A stretch of 64,000 nt of DNA from Pyrrhosoma nymphula (GCA_963573305.1 OY754338.1:48015531-48079530); one strand, 5' to 3'. Positions 36,272-47,678 are shown, counted from the stretch's first letter. Numbers and translations: made by a program. The notes: generated by a model not told the origin, from the sequence alone.

Positions 36272-36584
36272 CAGTGGCGTAGCAGGGTTTCGTGTCTAGG
36301 GTGCACCGGGGAGAGGGGGGGGGGGGGTTAGGGGGCTCCGACTCATATATTCATCAGTTTATTAAACATACTGTTACATACTTGTACTATATTATTTTTC
36401 TCGTAATATACAATCCAAACTTGTAGACCTTGTAGAATTTATTGTTGATAATGAAGTTATGAAATTGATTCAGGCACGTATTTGGGACTTTAGAGCGGAA
36501 ACATTCACATACATTGGGTGGCAGAACATAGGGAACGGGGGGGGGGGCATTTGCCCCCACTGTTCCCCCCTGGCTACGCTTCGC
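36272..36584. mobile_element. hAT-type MITE nested in the right arm
   Basis: This is the mirror copy of the 34902-35213 element, with the same mutated end and the same flanking octamers (AATATATC at 36264-36271 and AATATATG at 36585-36592). Sharing of the flanks shows both copies trace to one insertion that was then duplicated or converted. Confidence 0.7.
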
Positions 36585-37148
36585 AATATATGTCCAGAAC
36601 ACAATAATCGTCAGAAGACTACGGTAAATAAATAACTGGATACTTTTTTCGGCCCGAGCCGTATGATTTACTTTCGCTCGTACACCCACTTACTGACAAA
36701 CCCTCCTTCTATTTCATCAATACTGTTTTTCACAGCATATTATTTCTTTGAGCCCTAGGAGTTTGAATAAGAGGCCTATCTAAGACATTTCGTGAATACG
36801 TATCACTCGCGGATCACCAAAATATCAAACCTAGAATGTGACTTGATATCCTGGTGGTCGAAATCGACAGATTTGTTTCGAGCATAGGGGTTTTACCTTT
36901 CGGGAGATTTTGCCATACTCAATGTTAGACCAAAACTATTCAGCTAGTGAGACGTGTAAGTATTTATTCACTGTGAATAGATTAGCTTAAGGAGAAATAA
37001 GGATTCAAGGATTCTAATTTGGTATTAGGTATTCCTGCATCATTATTGAATGGCTGTAATATAATAAACAGTACCTACTGGGTGCGTTGATGTAATGAGA
37101 CTGTACTCGAGGTTCACTTTCACAGTCATATTGAAATTACTTGAGTGC

Positions 37149-37235
37149 AAAAAAAGACAACCACTGAGTATCGAACCCGGGAATGTTTTAAATACGCCTT
37201 TCGAGGCAGTCTTAACCACGCGGCTACCGCGCCGC
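37149..37235 (-). mobile_element. tRNA-Ser-like unit, right arm
   Basis: Reverse complement of 34251-34337 with no difference noticed. It points towards the centre-distal end, mirroring the left copy. Confidence 0.5.
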
Positions 37236-37574
37236 TTTTACAGAGTGGGTCACTCTTGAGCACAAATGTGAATTTCGAGAACGAAAATCACCCAAGTCGG
37301 AGGCCTCATCGTCGCGTCGCAACCGCTTGAGCGCGAATAACCTTCGGTGCATTCCGATGGCGTTTTCCTCTCCCGTGTTTTACTCCGTCCCCGTCGATTC
37401 TTTCGTTCAGTAACCCATACCCCACGGTCGTCTCACGACAAGTGAAGCTAGCCCAGCAAAAGACGCAGTCTGCAGGTGGTGCCAATTTTTAAAACCTTTC
37501 CGGCCATGCCCCATTCTACGGTGTGTAGAATGGAGCAAAGTGGATGCACTAAGACTTATGGAAACCATAGTACG

Positions 37575-38130
37575 TTTTCATTTATGTTGCATTATCTAAA
37601 CGTCATCTTTGATAAGCTATATTCAATATTAGTAAATTCTCTATGATATCGTCTCTCCATCTTTTTCAAGTCCCACGTTGATCCTATTTCTATCTTATAC
37701 GCATACATAAATTTCCTTTGTCAATCAAGTCTCTGCCATGCGTGTTATGTGATATGACCATCAGACTTTTCGTGATTTTATGAAGAGGACTATGGTTTCT
37801 TCATTTACCAGCCCACATAATTCTGCATACATCTTTATTCTTCATTCACCTCCTTTCTTCTATATTGGTAAAAATTCATGATATTTTTCTTTTAAAGTTT
37901 TAAAGGCCTTTCTAATATTTTCTGGGTTTTCGTCCATGGTTTGCAACCTTGTGTCGCAGCTGGTGTAATTGCATTTTTGTAGATTTTAAGTTTTGATTTT
38001 TGTATTGAATGCCTGAACGTGGTTTTTTATTAGGATAAAGGCATCAGATATTCTTCGCGTTATTTCATCTGCGATTGCATTATTTACGCCTTACGTTAAT
38101 CGTTAGTATATTTGAAGGCATTCAAAATTT
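37575..38130 (-). mobile_element. RTE-like LINE C-terminal remnant
   Basis: Minus-strand frames read, in order, DEITRRISDAFILIKK, NENPENIRKAFKTLKEKYHE, YAELCGLVNEETIVLFIKSR, KVRWSYHITRMAETR and TWDLKKMERRY. These match the RTE-type tail with IADEIxxRIxxA, ENxxNIxxLKxLERK, ELYxLxNExxIVxxIKxRRLRWxGHxxRM and KKxWxDD. Frames shift several times. The giant foldback element begins right after its 3' side at 37571. Sequence left of 33913 may be the displaced 3' end of the same copy, but I could not confirm this. Confidence 0.6.
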
Positions 38131-38149
38131 CACATTCACTGTTTTTTAG

Positions 38150-39540
38150 TTTTAAGTTTTTTCTCCCTTACGTAGTCCTTAGTTTCTTTTCCTACTGGTA
38201 TGCGTAAGTGCAGGCAAGTATTAACAAGGTAATGTTACTTCCCCTCTGAAGTTGGCGTCTCACTTTAGGAAAAAGGGGGAGTCGTCTTGTTGTCAGTACC
38301 CTGCATTTCCTACTCAAGTGCAATTTTTTTTCCTCGTTTGCCTTTGTCGTGTACGAGGAGCTTGGGTCTCGACGGAATTTTTAATCACGCTCCCTGTAAA
38401 GTAATTTCCGCCCGTGTTCACGTGATTCACCCAAGGACTCAAGTTCTCGCTCCCTTGAAAACATGAAAACTCAACTCCCCTTTGATTCAAACCATATCCC
38501 CCCCTCCGCCTCCTTCAATCCGTGTAGTAGTTGTTCCAGGTTTTCCTTGTCGCACAAGTTGCCGAACGGGTTTTAATGAGATTTGATGAGTGCACATGGG
38601 GGCTTGATTAACGAAAGGGATGCGTCTCTTTTGAGCAAAGTCGGGGTGGCATAGCTAATGTCATCGACGGCACTGCTTATGAAATCCGCGGTAAAACGCG
38701 GCGATGTGATCTATATTATTTCACCCGGCGAACTTGTACGATAAGGCATCGAGGTTTGTCCAACTCATTTGGTACAGGAATGTACCAGTTCCTAAGACGG
38801 CTAAAGAAGATTAGTTCTAAGACTTGAAATTTGAATAGTTCATTTTTATCTATGAATGAAGATTTTAACAATTTATAAATATTCATGAGGACTTTCTTGT
38901 TAGATTTATGTATGTAGATGTCTCATATGATATTTTTCTGCTCAAGGTAGTTCGAGCGAGATGCTTTTCTCGCTATGATATAGGTAATATTCGAGTAAAA
39001 CGTTTTTGGACCACTTACAATAATGTCAATATTGTATCATTAACGATGCAAAGTTTTTTGTAAGATTAAAAAAGTATTACGGTGTGCAATAAATTATTTT
39101 TTTAAATAAATGAACATGGAAACAAAATTTGCACAGTTAAATTTTTGACTCAATTTAGGCGTCATTAATCCCTATTTAAAAAAAAATAGTAAGAGCACAT
39201 TGCCGTAATGAGTCCACTAGGAAACGTCTCGTATTTTTTGGCATGTATCTTGAAATGTAATGCAGTAAGTGATTGATATTTGGAATCTCCTTCGGCTACT
39301 GCATTTGTCATCCTTTCCCGTGAATAACCAAACTGCAAAATCTGTAGCCTTTGGAGTTAATCTTTCAAAGTGCGATGTAAATACCAAAATAATATGTTTC
39401 ATCTTGATTTTCTTAAGTTTTAGACCCGTGAGGCGAAATCAAGTGCTAGAAAAGTACAACAAACTCTCGTGGAATTTAGTAATGGTTTCACTGTCTAAAT
39501 TGTACTATATAATATTTTATAGTCGTTAAATGAAATGCTT
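38150..39540. other. No gene seen
   Basis: Mixed spacer, slightly GC-richer at 38.4-38.75 kb. Overlapping ORFs at 39217-39529 on opposite strands show no domain. Confidence 0.45.
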
Positions 39541-39544
39541 GGAC

Positions 39545-40330
39545 AAAAGACGTACAACGGACGTCAAGCATTAAATAACTAAAGCTAAGAAAGCGCTCAT
39601 GATGAAACAGTACGTGAAAACATACATGTAGAGTGTGGCACTCTATGGATCAAAACATGAACCAATGGAAAATCAGACTAGAATAGATCAGAAGAATTTG
39701 AAACCTGAGGGGTTATTTTGTAATCTCACTTAAGTGAGAATACGTCATAAAATGCGGGAAATTACGTCATTTTTCGTAGTTCCACTCCGCCATCCAGGTG
39801 GCGTGATCGGCTATCAAGTCGTGATCTGCAGGTCTTTTATTTGATTCATACGCTCTTTCGGCTCTTGATCCGTATCTTTCGACTCTTGATCCATTTAATT
39901 TGCCTCCGCCTTACATTGGTTCCATTTCACCTGTCGAAAGTTACGGATCAAGAAACGAGAGGGCGAGTTAATTTAAATAAAAGACTTGCAGATCACCACT
40001 TGAGAGCCGAAGATAGTCACGCTGCCTGGGTGGCGGAGTGGAACTACGAAAAATGACGTAATTTTCCGTATTTTATGATGTATTCTCACTTAAGTGAGAT
40101 TATGAAATAACCCTCTAGATGTTGTAGGATGATGCTGTAGATTAAATGGACGGATGAAATAAGAAACGAAAAAGCATACCAAAGAGTAGAAAAGGAAAGT
40201 ACCGTATGGAGCACTATACAGAAAAGAAGAAATAGATGGATTGGGCTCACTCTGAGGCACAATGGATTTGTGAAGAATATAATTGAAGGAGAATTTGTGG
40301 GAAAAATCCCAAGATGAACACCAAGGGATA
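39545..40330 (+). mobile_element. LINE C-terminal remnant split by a MITE
   Basis: Before the insertion, 39595-39705 reads SVALYGSKHEPMENQTRIDQ. After it, 40140-40320 reads IKWTDEIRNEKAYQRVEKES then RRNRWIGLTLRHNGFVKNII and EGEFVGKIPR. Together this is the VALYGSExW ... IKWTDKxxNExxxxRxxEE ... RRxxWIGHxLRHxxFxxNIIEGxxxGKxxRGRPR tail of a LINE RT. Stops are present and the GRP box has decayed. The MITE at 39710-40113 falls exactly between the two halves, so the LINE is older. Confidence 0.7.
39710..40113. mobile_element. 404-bp foldback MITE
   Basis: The ends start GGGTTATTT and are inverted copies for roughly 150 bp. Landmarks present in both arms are the palindrome CTCACTTAAGTGAG, then TACGTCATAAAATGCGG versus its near copy, CGTAGTTCCACTCCGCC, and a GATCTGCAGGTCTTTTAT versus GATCTGCAAGTCTTTTAT segment. 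The centre has repeats of CGGCTCTTGATCC-like words. It is non-coding. The target duplication is unclear (CTGAG and TCTAG on the two sides). Confidence 0.8.
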
Positions 40331-40339
40331 AATAAATAA

Positions 40340-40950
40340 AAATATAAACTCGCTATTAACAATTTGGATCCGTAATTTATAAACATATGTTAAACATAAA
40401 TAAATTCCATTCAGAGAGTTGACTAAACATCCTTAGCAATGGCTATTGGGAGATAAGTTATGAAAGGGATATTTCCTGCAACCCAAATTTAGTTAAAGAT
40501 CCATTACTTTTTGGATTCAATAGTTAAATGTCATGCAACCAGTCACACGATAAGCTAAATAGTACATTAAGGACTGCACCCCATATAAAAATTTGCTTAA
40601 TATAAGAACTAATCTTTTTCTGGCAAATACTGTACGCAAACTCTTCTCGAGTGACATACAGGGTCAATATTTCCATGTTAACCAAGATTTCGATAAGTGT
40701 TTCAATTTAAATTTCATCTCACTATCATAAATTTCAATAAAAATCATCAATTTAAATGAACATTTCAATAAAAAATTGGCTGCCTTTTATGTCTTTTTGT
40801 GTTAAAAATTGAACGACTTCACTATCCTGGGAGCTCAGGTGACTGCTGATTGAATAATTTTTACACACCTCCCGTGCTGATTTTTGGGATTTTTTGATCG
40901 CGCATATAGAATGGGCTTCCATGTTGTGCTTAGTTTACTGGAATTTTACT
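40340..40950. other. No gene seen
   Basis: AT-rich sequence after the LINE tail. No feature recognised. Confidence 0.4.
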
Positions 40951-40963
40951 GGAATTTGTATAA

Positions 40964-40996
40964 CCCTGATGATGCTTAACGAGACGCTTGTCGAAA
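40964..40996 (+). other. Retroelement 3'-end motif (CTGATGATG...CGAAAC)
   Basis: CCTGATGATGCTTAACGAGA then GTCGAAAC resembles the CTGAnGATG-spacer-GCCGAAACG motif found in 3' ends of Penelope-like and some other retroelements. Only this short piece is recognisable, so the parent element is unknown. Confidence 0.4.
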
Positions 40997-41009
40997 CTTC
41001 TGAAAAAAT

Positions 41010-44000
41010 GGAATTATTGACCCGGTGTGTCACCCAAAAATAATTTACATATTATAATGTTGCTGTCTTACTCCTAGGCAGGTAGATTATGTGTACACTT
41101 GGTCATGGATATTCATTCTATTCCCTTAATCTCTAGCACGGACACAATCCAAAGCGTTTTGCGCAGCGGAAATGCATTCGGGGAGGTAATACCCTCGTAA
41201 AATGGTCTTAAATTCAGGTTGAGTCGGTTTCTACGGGTTGGATGACACTTTAATCCGGACTGACAAACGTCGGCGGGCCCTATTCGTTGACAGCGTCGGC
41301 CAATTGAAAAGCACCGGTGTGGGTTGGGCTGAATGAGATGGGACAAGTGTTGGGTCAGAATATCGCTCGAGAATCGCTCATGCATTGCTGGACAGTTGAT
41401 GTGGACAGCTGGGGGTGATATGACTGAGGTATACTTCAGCGCGAAGTTGGTACCTAACTCGTTCCAAATTCATAAGTGTTGATCATGAAAGAGTTTTAAC
41501 CATAGGATAACGTCGATTGTGAGCTCAAATGTGAGATATTGGAGATAGCTATTTCTATTAAATTCCCGTTAGTAATTTTTTTATTTGCCTCTTCTCATAT
41601 TGAACCTAGGAAATTCTTGTTATTTGTACGTAAATACTATCAATTGATTAAGTCGGCTTCAAGTGTTTGAGCATTCATTTTGAATAACATTTTACAATTA
41701 TTTATAATTTTCACAGATATTTAAAACTGTTTCAAAGCATGGGAGCCTACCTCACTTAAACCCTCAAAAACGTTTGTAAAATAATTTTTACCTTAAGATG
41801 TACGAATTTATTTTTCAATCGTTCAGGAATATGTAAAGGGTCTCGCACTCTCTACGTCTTTCTAAGACTCTCTACGCCTCTCTAAGACTCTCTACTTCCA
41901 TTCCCCCTCCCACTTCGTACCCTCACATGAGTGTGTATAACCGTGGACGTGGACAAAATAATTTGTAACAAAGGATAATTACTATGCTTTGAAATCGGTT
42001 GTGGCAAATATAAATGTCTGTTATGATTAAACATCGTTGTAATTATCACAAACTCTTAAACTCATTAATTCTGCTGCCTGTTATTCATTTCACAGAAGCC
42101 ATTACCAGTAAATTAACTTGTAACGAGAGTTATACGAGAGTTAGAGAGAACAATATGAATACCAAGCAATATTCCCAAAAAATGGATATTAACAACAGTT
42201 GTTTAGGTCTGAATAGTTCTATTTGATAGTTTTAAAAGTTTCCGTGGCTTTACATTGCAAGATAAGTTTATAACTAGTTTTATAATACTATTAGTCAACG
42301 CCTAAGACATGTTTTTAATTAAATGGTTAAATTTTTACTCTTGGATAAACTTGTACTCCTGTATGAAATTTTAGTTAGTATTCTTCAAAGAGGAAAAATA
42401 ATATTGTGCACTTATTATTTATATTATTCCTTCATCGCTGGTATATTTTATTTAGGCAGATTGCTATTGACCGTATTTCACAAGTGAAACATGTGCGCGC
42501 AGGGAAACTACGAATTACTATGGATTAGTAATTTTCCAAAGCTCTCTATGTCTGTATTGCCAATGGGGTGTTAATGATTAGTGTTTGCTTTTTAAAATTG
42601 TAATTCGAAGTTCTGAAGATATATTCCCTCTAGCAACTGTAGGATGTCATCAAGTCTCCCTTTTTTTATTTTTTTGTTTGTAAAAATTGTAGCGTAAAAA
42701 GTTGCGGAAAATACGAGTCAATAGCTGGAACATGATTTGATATTGATTCAGTTTTGAGTCTTTTGCCTTAAGGTATATGAATGAGACAATAATTGGGTAA
42801 TATTATTTTAATTGTGACTATTGTGTGTAATATATAGGCTATTTGGGTTTTTTATCATAAATATTGCCTCCTTTAAACCCTGTGTCTACTGGCTGTTGTT
42901 AGGATCTTCATCCGGGATATTGACTTTCTTGCAGGGGCTACTCGGCTCTCTATTCGCAAGTATTGTAGGCGTTATAAATTCTCTATTAGACTATTGCACG
43001 TTTTTAATCCTTGCATTTTACTTTCAAGTTTTTGATTAATTGGTATTCAGTCACCTAATATTGAGCTAGTGTCGAAACTTTGACCTTCAGTCGTTCTACT
43101 GTTTTGGTGGCGTTATTGTTAGTGAGCCTGGTGATAATAACCTTTTTTACTCTTGGGCACTTGTTTAAAAACAGTTGTGAAATGCAATGGTCAATTTTTT
43201 TGGACTGTTTTCCACTCTAAAGCTAATTAGCGTACCGATATGCCGTTAAAGGTGCAATTGATAAAGTGCATTCTATATATTTACAACTTTTGTAAACAAA
43301 TATTTCTTAAAATGCATGCGAGGGAATTCCAAACTTTCCACTTAGGATAACTTCTAAACATGTTCTCTCGCTCATTTTGTTCAGTGAAGCAGTTATAGCC
43401 TACCAAAGTATTTAAGAAACCGTCGTATGATATAAATTTTGGTAAGGGGACTTTTCAAATAATGTAGATTGGTCAATGTGGCAAGAAGGACGTGCAATTC
43501 ATTTTTAAACAATCACCTGGGAATTATCATGTTCACAACAGGGTAGTCGTGACTGCTAATTTCATTTTGGGAAAGTGGGCGGAGAAGATTGGAAGAAATG
43601 CTACGGATTACACAGTGCAATGAGTCTCGCTCTTCACTAGTCTCTCACCTTAAACATTTAATTACCACTCTTTTCACATGCTCTAACTCCGCTCCAACGG
43701 CTTCCTTTCCCTCAAGGTCTAACATAGACTCTTGTTGGAGATGTCTCTGAAGCACGAAGGAAGGAAGGGGTCTTGGAGGAGGAAGTGTGTGCTGTCAAAT
43801 TAAAAGTAGGCGCACACTTAGCCTTAGCGATGTTATTAACGCGCCATTAGCTCACGAGAGGCTTGATAGTCACAGATCAGTGATTTTGTGCCCCTTGGCA
43901 TAACCCCTGGACAATCGTTGAGGACCTGAGCGCATCATCTCAGGATGGTACTCGTGTAACTCTATATTGTGCCGCAATAGTTCCTCGTCGCCACACGCAA

Positions 44001-44290
44001 TTGGAGTGAGCTGGGACCGAGACAGCACAGTTCACTTATTTGAAGCGGTTTCGCATCCTCCAGATGCCCACCTGACCCAGCCTCTCTACGCACTAATTAG
44101 GTTACCAGCCCGCAGTCTGGCGTGGAGTGATGTGGAACAATTGGATTCTTAGGTTGGGTGGTTAGTGTGTGATGAGAGATAGAATTCTATTCCCGAGTGG
44201 CGTGTTCTTATCTCAATATTAACATTACAAGGATTATGTAAAATAACCCAACGCATTCATTTTCGGAAATAATGAAAAAAGGATAAACTA
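41010..44290. other. No gene seen; one short minisatellite
   Basis: Spacer. About 2.5 copies of a 20-bp unit (ACTCTCTACGTCTTTCTAAG) lie at 41847-41896. GC-richer stretches at 41.1-41.45 kb and 43.75-44.15 kb carry ORFs without recognisable domains. Confidence 0.45.
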
Positions 44291-44318
44291 AAATTCCAAT
44301 AAAATAAATTTATTTCAA

Positions 44319-44352
44319 CCTATGTTTCGGCTTGTTATGCCATCATCACCTG
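44319..44352 (-). other. Retroelement 3'-end motif
   Basis: On the minus strand this reads CAGGTGATGATGGC ... AGCCGAAACATAGG, the same class of motif as at 40964. The LINE-like coding remnant at 44440-45240 lies upstream on the same strand, so this may be its 3' UTR. Confidence 0.4.
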
Positions 44353-44439
44353 AAAGAGAAAGGTGGAATTTTACATATAGTTCTTTTTTCATTACTTCCC
44401 TGGTAGAGTTAATCCATAGTGAATTCATATAGTCAATCC

Positions 44440-45240
44440 TGAGACCGTTCATTTTGCATTATTTTTCGTTTCTGATTCCTCACTTCTTATCTTTCTTTCC
44501 TTCTTCTTCTTTCTTTCTTCCGGAAACCATTGCAGGCTTGTATCTATCTTTTAAATGTAGTTTTATCCTGTATTATGTTCTCTGTTATCCCCATCTTTTC
44601 CAAGTACTTCTATATCTCCTGGACCTCATGGTTGCAGTTTGTACTCTCATAAACACGATTTAAAGTTCGTTAAATAACCTATATCTCCTGTTTCTGTCTT
44701 GTCGAACATTTTTCAAGTTTAACATACTTGTAGAGGTCTTCTTTCTTCCTGTGTCTAAACTTACCTTTCTCTGTTTTTATTGGTCCCAGTATTATTCTCA
44801 GAATCTTTCTTTCCTTCTTCTCCCAACTCTCTCTCCTGTTTCTCCTTATGTCATTGAGAACACGCCTTTGGTGGCGTAGAGAATTTCTGGCTGGGTAGTT
44901 GTAGTGAAGTGTCTGATTTTGGTTTAAGTAGAAAGATTTTTTCTATTGTAGGTAGGTATCCTTAGTCAATTGGCATGCTTCTTCCATATTTCTCACGCTT
45001 GCTCTGGCTCTGACAGGCTAACTATTGGGTTTTTTATTAACCTGGACATCTAAGAATTTGGTAGGGGCCATTAAACTTCTTATTCGTCAACTTTTTCCAT
45101 TTTCATTTTCTGTCGAAGATTTTCACAAGTCTTTCCGACTTCCTTAAATTTGTGAACTCGTCCCCGGTAATACCATTTCTACTTAAGCCGTATAATAATA
45201 ATCCGTCCCTCAACCTTGTTGTAGGTCTATCTCGGGCTCT
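44440..45240 (-). mobile_element. LINE C-terminal remnant
   Basis: Minus-strand frames include KILRIILGPIKTEKGKFRHR, then KKEDLYKYVKLEK, then VQEIxKYLEKMGITEN. This is the ERKILRxILGPxKTExGxxRxRxxxELYKYxExI ... WLxEIxKDLExMGIxEE order of a LINE tail. Stops and frameshifts are frequent. Upstream RT-palm motifs were not recognised. Confidence 0.65.
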
Positions 45241-45462
45241 CTCCCCTCTCTCTCGTACGTTTCTTATTCAATATCAAATTGCCCACGTAATTTCAGGTCT
45301 TTTCAACACTCCTCTATCATATATATGATCAGTTTTTCAACTGTCATATATTCTCTTGACTTAGCCAAACGAATGAAGAACCCTTTACTATCGGCGCAAA
45401 AAAGATATAACTTTAAGAATTTGTATGAAATTTCGCCGGAGCTCCTTAGAGTCGTGTAATAA

Positions 45463-45798
45463 ATCGTTTTACTCCTTCTTTATTTGACTACAAAATGCAT
45501 TCTTTGAAAAGTGTTTAAATGTAAGCGTTTAGCTTCTACGGTCGAAAGAGTGAAGAAAAATATGCGAAAAACTAGGAGAACGGCGAAACGGTCGTCTTCT
45601 TCATCTCGTCTCGTAAAGACATAATGAAGTGCACAAATCAAATATTTTGGCCATAACGAGATCAAGACGACGACCGTTTCGCCGTTCTCCTAGTTTTTGG
45701 TATGTTTTTCTTCACTCTTTCGACCATAGAAACTAAACGCTTGCATTTAAACACTTTTCAATGAATCCATTTTGTAGTAAATAAAGGAGTAAAACGAT
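45463..45798. mobile_element. Foldback repeat, 145-bp arms and 46-bp loop
   Basis: Arms 45463-45609 and 45656-45798 are inverted copies with a few mismatches and a 4-bp length difference. Both contain ATCGTTTTACTCC, AAAAGTGTTTAAATG, GTCGAAAGAGTGAAGAAAAA and AACTAGGAGAACGGCGAAAC in mirrored order. No ORF spans it. It abuts the mariner-like end at 45799 directly. Confidence 0.85.
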
Positions 45799-46341
45799 AT
45801 ACAGGCTGATTACAAAAGAATGCGTCTGTTTCAAAGATCAGTGTTTTTCAAATAGTACGAGCTACAGAATTGCACGACCTCTAAAAATGGCCGGTACATT
45901 ATCTAGTTTTGTTGAAAAAACAACATTACATTTGTTCAATATGTCCGCTTTGAGTAACCCGAATAATATCATGTCGATATTCAAATTCCTCCCATACTCT
46001 GTGAAGCATGTCAGCAGTTGCTGTCTTCACAGCCAAAGTTATGCGTGCTTTCAATTCCTCGCTGTTAGTAGGCAATGACGGCACAAAGACTTGACCTTTG
46101 ACATATCCCCACAAAAAATCACATGGTGTGAGATCAGGTGACCTCGGAGGCCACAGATGAAGGGCGAGGTCTTGCCTTGCAGATCGACCAATCCACCTTT
46201 GTGAGTAGGTCTCATTAAGATGAGCACAAACTGAGAGGTGCTAATGGGGGGGAGCCCCGACTTGCTGAAACCAAAAATCATTGGATTGTACTTCCAGTAG
46301 AGGACAATTACAGAATACGGTCCCTGGAACACCCATTCCAT
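45799..46341 (-). mobile_element. Mariner-like (IS630 superfamily) transposase C-terminal remnant
   Basis: Minus-strand translation gives WFQQVGAPPH, then RWIGRSARQD, then WPPRSPDLTPCDFLWGYVKG. In the 62-aa ORF 46114-45926 this continues as FVPSLPTNSEELKARITLAV and WEEFEYRHDIIRVTQSGHIE. It is the C-terminal half of the transposase group with QQDGAPxH, the third acidic residue in PDLTPCDFFLW and the RxxxCRVTxGxHIE ending. A stop and at least two frameshifts inactivate it. ACAGGCTGATTACAAAAGAA at about 45799 looks like its 3' terminal repeat. The other end was not found. Confidence 0.7.
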
Positions 46342-46349
46342 ATTCCGTC

Positions 46350-47670
46350 TTCACTCACTCATTCCTCACCCGATCACTCTGCAAAAACGTTTCAATTATC
46401 CCACACTGGAAGAATTTATATTTATAATGGTTTGGAAAAAATTATAAATGATAATTTGTTCAAATATATTTATTCAAAAAAATTATAACTACAAATTTTG
46501 TAATTAAGAGACTAGGATTTGACAGGAACTGACCTTTGAGCGGGCAATTATGTATTTCACATGCGCTTACGTAAATGAATGATGACCATTTGTGATCCAT
46601 GGCATGAGGCCACTCACTGCATATCATGTACATGAGTAAACCATGAGTCTTGGTGCACTTAGTTCTTTTTCATTTTCACATTAAGAACTAGATCTGAAGC
46701 TTGACGCTATCATTTTTATGTTGCTATTATAGCCTCCTATTTTCGTTTTGTTTGCTAATTGTTACTCATCTGAATGGAATTATATATATTGTGTCTTTAA
46801 GTTTAACAATTTGGATTTCAAGAATATCTCTAAGTTATTTGATTTTTAATTTAATACAGCTTGAACTGTGTTTAAACTTAATTGGTGCGTATTCTTTTGC
46901 AACTAAGGTAAATATTTTTGAGCAGCTAAGCATGGATAATTTTATCAAGGGATGACTTTACCAGCAGGTAGAGAGGCGCTTTCGTCGTTGCTCAGAGATG
47001 GTTTGGTGCAAATGCATAATTTCCCTCTTCGCATAGTGGATTTTGATCTCTTTAGTGCTATATCATTCATCATTTCGTCGTAGCTCTTCTATATCTTGAT
47101 AGTAAGGTCTACATATTGTTTGTAGCTTGCAATGATTGGTAAACATCCCATTGACAAAAATAATCTCACTTAGTAAAATGAATGTTTAAGCATACATCCT
47201 GTATATTTGGAGAACTGAACTTCTACGTCGTTTTCCATTAAGTACAAGTCAAGTACAAGTGTATATTGTGTGCTGACTGAAGTTGCAGCTATATTATGTC
47301 ATTTTCAAGGATTAAATACAAAAATACAAGCAAAAACATGGCTGTACAACAAAACATGCAAAAACATGGCTGAAGTTTAGACCACCCAATCTCTGTGTGG
47401 AAAAGTGCCATGTAAATCTTTCCATCATAAAATGATAGATTTTTCTGCTACATGGACTTAAACCTATACAATAAGCTGGCAAGCCCACTGACGCTAAACG
47501 AGCAAAACAATTGTAAGGCTTACACTGTTATTAGTGGAGCGTATATTATGCCAAAAGATACCGCCACAGATCTGCTTCTTGAAAAATAGTAATGATTCAT
47601 TTTCGCTCAAGATTTTAGGCCAGAACTAATAAGTGTAACCCTAAGGTATCGACTGTATATCTGCCGTGAA
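46350..47670. other. No gene seen
   Basis: AT-rich sequence downstream of the cuticle-type gene's poly(A) sites. Two nearby copies of AAAACATGGCTG occur around 47335-47372. Confidence 0.45.
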
Positions 47671-47678
47671 CTGCCTCC

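Larger units (their letters stand above)
33916..37570. mobile_element. 3.65-kb foldback element: Tc1/mariner-like with giant terminal inverted repeats
   Basis: The left arm (33916-35634) and right arm (35851-37570) are near-identical inverted copies of about 1.72 kb around a 216-bp loop. Both ends start CTATGGTTTCCATAAG and both are bordered by TA (33914-33915 and 37571-37572), the target duplication of Tc1/mariner elements. The loop encodes a fragment of a DDE transposase. Each arm carries the same hAT-type MITE and the same tRNA-like unit at mirrored positions. The only arm differences found are in poly-C/G tracts. The right flank is LINE sequence, so the element appears to have landed in an older LINE. 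Confidence 0.8.
35851..37570 (-). repeat. Right arm of the giant inverted repeat
   Basis: This is the mirror image of 33916-35634. Compared with the left arm, one poly-C/G tract is 11 rather than 13 bases and the other is 13 bases plus an extra TC. No substitution was noticed in the stretches compared by eye. Confidence 0.9.

Noticed and set aside
34797..36689. Matching ORFs in both palindrome arms (MGVRAKV start)
   Set aside because: They cross the hAT MITE and its poly-C tract and differ in frame after it, so they are not conserved coding.
33914..37572. Palindrome as a simple assembly artefact
   Set aside because: Not fully excluded, but the two outer flanks differ, both edges carry TA, and the arms differ in two poly-C/G tracts. 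These features favour a real insertion.
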